This document shows positions 7,904-9,295 of a stretch of DNA of 9,295 nucleotides, piece by piece. Numbering within the stretch: the first letter of the stretch is position 1; every line of letters begins with the position of its first letter. Both the position numbers and the translations under genes were made by a program. Source of the stretch: an uncultured Clostridium sp. (GTDB lineage: Bacteria; Bacillota; Clostridia; Lachnospirales; Lachnospiraceae); the NCBI GenBank assembly GCA_900552885.1, contig USBM01000072.1:1-9295 (forward strand), read 5' to 3'. The notes under the pieces are model-generated. The model was not told where the DNA came from. It did not search any database and worked only from the letters and a program-made list of their open reading frames with translations.

Positions 7904-7911
7904 TGGTACCA

Positions 7912-8253
7912 TTGTTAGTGACAAGAGGGGATATCTATTACGCAGATTTACGACCGGTTGTTGGTTCGGAACAAGGTGGTGTCAGACCGGTATTGATCAT
8001 ACAGAATGAAGCAGGAAACCGTCACAGCTCGACTGTGATCTGTGCAGCAATTACAAGCAGACAGAATAAGGCGAAGATTCCGACACATGTGGAGTTGGCG
8101 GCAAGCCGGTGTGAGATTGCAAAGGATTCGGTGATATTATTAGAGCAGGTACGGACAATTGACAAACAAAGACTTCGGGAGAAGGTATGTCATTTGGATG
8201 ATGAGATTATGTACAATGTGAATCAGGCATTGAAGATTAGTCTTGCATTATAA
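7912..8253 (+). CDS. mazF: MazF/PemK-family mRNA endoribonuclease toxin, close to Bacillus EndoA
   Basis: The 113-residue protein (TTG start at 7912) matches the MazF/EndoA (NdoA) family along its whole length. It has RGDIYYADL at the N-terminus, GSEQGGVRPVLIIQN in the middle and DSVILLEQVRTIDKQRL near the end. The catalytic residues known in Bacillus EndoA are present at the same positions, R25 and T48 (in AAITS). Such enzymes cut mRNA at short sequences (UACAU for the Bacillus enzyme); the specificity here is unknown. In Bacillus the gene sits directly after its antitoxin and alr. Here alr precedes it by 145 bases, with no MazE/EndoAI-like antitoxin in the gap, so control must come from elsewhere: a distant antitoxin, the structured gap, or weak expression helped by the rare TTG start. 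The toxin looks intact. A promoter for the next gene follows at once and no terminator is visible after the stop. Confidence 0.92.
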   Translation: MLVTRGDIYYADLRPVVGSEQGGVRPVLIIQNEAGNRHSSTVICAAITSRQNKAKIPTHVELAASRCEIAKDSVILLEQVRTIDKQRLREKVCHLDDEIMYNVNQALKISLAL

Positions 8254-8282
8254 GAATGACTGTTAAAATCTGGTTAAATAAG

Positions 8283-8311
8283 TTGACCATTTTACAAAAA
8301 CGTGATATATT
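8283..8311 (+). promoter_or_regulatory. Housekeeping sigma promoter with extended -10, for the CBS-domain gene
   Basis: TTGACC (8283-8288) and TATATT (8306-8311) are spaced by 17 bases, and TG at 8303-8304 makes an extended -10. Transcription would start near 8318, giving a leader of about 97 bases before the ATG at 8415. Each hexamer has one mismatch to the consensus. The gene therefore need not depend on read-through from mazF. Confidence 0.8.
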
Positions 8312-8342
8312 CCATAGAACGTAGCAAGTATTGAAATACGGT

Positions 8343-8396
8343 AAATGCAATTAGATATGCATTTGATCTGTTATATCTGATTGCAGAAAAGCAATT
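8343..8396 (+). promoter_or_regulatory. Leader with mutually exclusive hairpins before the CBS-domain gene
   Basis: Three helices share arms. Hairpin A pairs AAATGCA (8343-8349) with TGCATTT (8358-8364). Hairpin B pairs 8346-8358 with 8373-8385, 13 pairs with one G-U. Hairpin C pairs GATTGC (8379-8384) with GCAATT (8391-8396), one pair being G-U, around AGAAAA. A excludes B, and B excludes C, while A and C can coexist. C ends two bases before the ribosome binding site (8399-8408). This layout would suit a translational switch, but no ligand or known riboswitch class is recognisable. An 11-codon ORF without a good ribosome binding site (8345-8380) crosses A and B. Confidence 0.4.
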
Positions 8397-8414
8397 GAGA
8401 GAGGAAGGTTATAC

Positions 8415-9272
8415 ATGGCAATTGGTGGGCCCGGAAGCCTGAAAGCATTATTTAATAAGAAGAATGGGGAAGACCAGGCAGAGGCAGTAGAAGAAGAGAT
8501 TCGTTCCATTATTGAAGAGGGACACGAACAGGGTGCAATCGAGACAGATGAAGCAGAGATGATATCCAATGTGTTTGAATTTGGTGACAAGGAAGCAAGG
8601 GATGTCATGACGCCAAGACAGAAGATTGTAGGAATTGAATCGGATGTGGATATTACAGAGGCGTTAGATATTATGCTTGAGAATTCATACTCCCGTTATC
8701 CAATCTATGAAGAAGATATGGATAATATCATCGGAGTATTACATATCAAAGAAGCGGTTGCAGCGTATTTACAGGATCCACATCAGATTGTAAGAGAATT
8801 AGGTGGGGAACCGTTCTACATTCATCCGACACAGAAGATCAGCAAGCTGTTTAATGAGATGCAGGCGAATAAGATTCACATGGCAATTGTAGTGGATGAA
8901 TATGGACAGACAGAAGGGATTGTTGCATTAGAGGATATCTTAGAAGTGATCGTAGGAGATATCTTAGATGAGCATGACGAGGAAGAGACAGACATACGCA
9001 AATTAGCGGAAGGTCAGGGTTATATTGTAAATGGCAGCACGGAGTTGGAAGAGTTGGAAGATCTGTTCGGGATTACTTTTCCGGATGAAGATATTGATAC
9101 GTTGAATGGATTCATGCTATATGAGTTAGGACATTTGCCGGAGGACAAAGAATCCATCCAGATTACTTATCAGGGCTTTGTGTTTATTGCAATTGCAAGG
9201 CAGGGAAGAATGATCAGTAAAGTACGGATCCGTAAGGTGCCGGAAGTGGAAACTGTGAATGAAAAAGAATAG
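8415..9272 (+). CDS. CorC/HlyC-type CBS-pair protein (TlyC/hemolysin family), no membrane domain
   Basis: The 285-residue soluble protein has three recognisable parts. A charged N-terminus (about 1-60) with the family segment EAEMISNVFEFGDKEARDVM is followed by a CBS pair (about 65-185), with DVMTPRQKIV at 63-72 and VVDEYGQTEGIVALEDILE at 159-177. A C-terminal CorC_HlyC domain (about 200-275) carries the DTLNGFMLYELGHLP motif (228-242). It lacks the N-terminal DUF21/CNNM membrane domain of larger relatives and so resembles E. coli CorC in size and layout. The family is linked to magnesium and cobalt export and is often labelled hemolysin; the CBS pair usually senses adenine nucleotides. The exact role here is inferred. 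The ATG has a strong site, GAGAGGAAGG (8399-8408). It has its own promoter and a structured leader. The protein is markedly acidic around residues 185-195. No transmembrane segment or signal peptide is visible. Confidence 0.88.
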   Translation: MAIGGPGSLKALFNKKNGEDQAEAVEEEIRSIIEEGHEQGAIETDEAEMISNVFEFGDKEARDVMTPRQKIVGIESDVDITEALDIMLENSYSRYPIYEEDMDNIIGVLHIKEAVAAYLQDPHQIVRELGGEPFYIHPTQKISKLFNEMQANKIHMAIVVDEYGQTEGIVALEDILEVIVGDILDEHDEEETDIRKLAEGQGYIVNGSTELEELEDLFGITFPDEDIDTLNGFMLYELGHLPEDKESIQITYQGFVFIAIARQGRMISKVRIRKVPEVETVNEKE

Positions 9273-9295
9273 AAAAAGCCAATATAGACTTTGAA

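Noticed and set aside
7903..7911. GTG at 7903 as mazF start
   Set aside because: It overlaps the GGAGAG ribosome binding site; TTG 7912 has correct spacing and matches the family N-terminus.
1..9295. Mobile elements, CRISPR arrays, tRNA or rRNA genes, attachment sites
   Set aside because: No transposase, integrase, regularly spaced repeats, cloverleaf or long terminal repeats were seen on either strand.

Overview
This 9.3 kb window looks like ordinary chromosome from a low-to-mid GC Gram-positive of the Clostridia, most likely a Lachnospiraceae-type gut bacterium. That placement is inferred from the single-chain clostridial/streptococcal form of PurL, the Bacillus/Clostridium-like neighbourhood of nnr, alr and mazF, the AGGAGG-type ribosome binding sites and the CheX-CheY pair. 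No database search was possible. All genes are on the + strand. There are no tRNAs, rRNAs, insertion sequences, CRISPR arrays or prophage genes, and no gap over 300 bases without a gene.

Layout. Bases 1-659 hold the 3' part of a CheX-type CheY-P phosphatase gene that begins before the window. It is followed at 688-1047 by a single-domain CheY response regulator, and the unit ends at a clear intrinsic terminator (1061-1101). A strong housekeeping-type promoter (1123-1151) then drives purL (1199-4954), the complete one-chain FGAM synthase of purine synthesis. A long hairpin (5025-5077) separates purL from a second unit: nnr (5114-6604, NAD(P)HX epimerase/dehydratase), alr (6597-7766, alanine racemase, overlapping nnr by 8 bases) and, after a 145-base gap, mazF (7912-8253, mRNA endonuclease toxin). 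A second strong promoter with an extended -10 (8283-8311) drives a CorC/HlyC-type CBS-domain protein (8415-9272).

Function. The genes are unlinked housekeeping functions: chemotaxis signal reset, purine synthesis, metabolite repair of damaged NAD(P)H, supply of D-alanine for peptidoglycan, mRNA cleavage, and probably metal-ion homeostasis. The Bacillus order alr-antitoxin-toxin is altered here: the antitoxin gene is absent between alr and mazF.

The most interesting signals are non-coding. The alr-mazF gap contains nested inverted repeats, and a 30-codon ORF, where an antitoxin gene would be expected. The roughly 97-base leader of the CBS gene contains three hairpins that share arms and so exclude one another, a layout typical of switching leaders. 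Both are pattern-level inferences. I see no convincing wholly new protein system.
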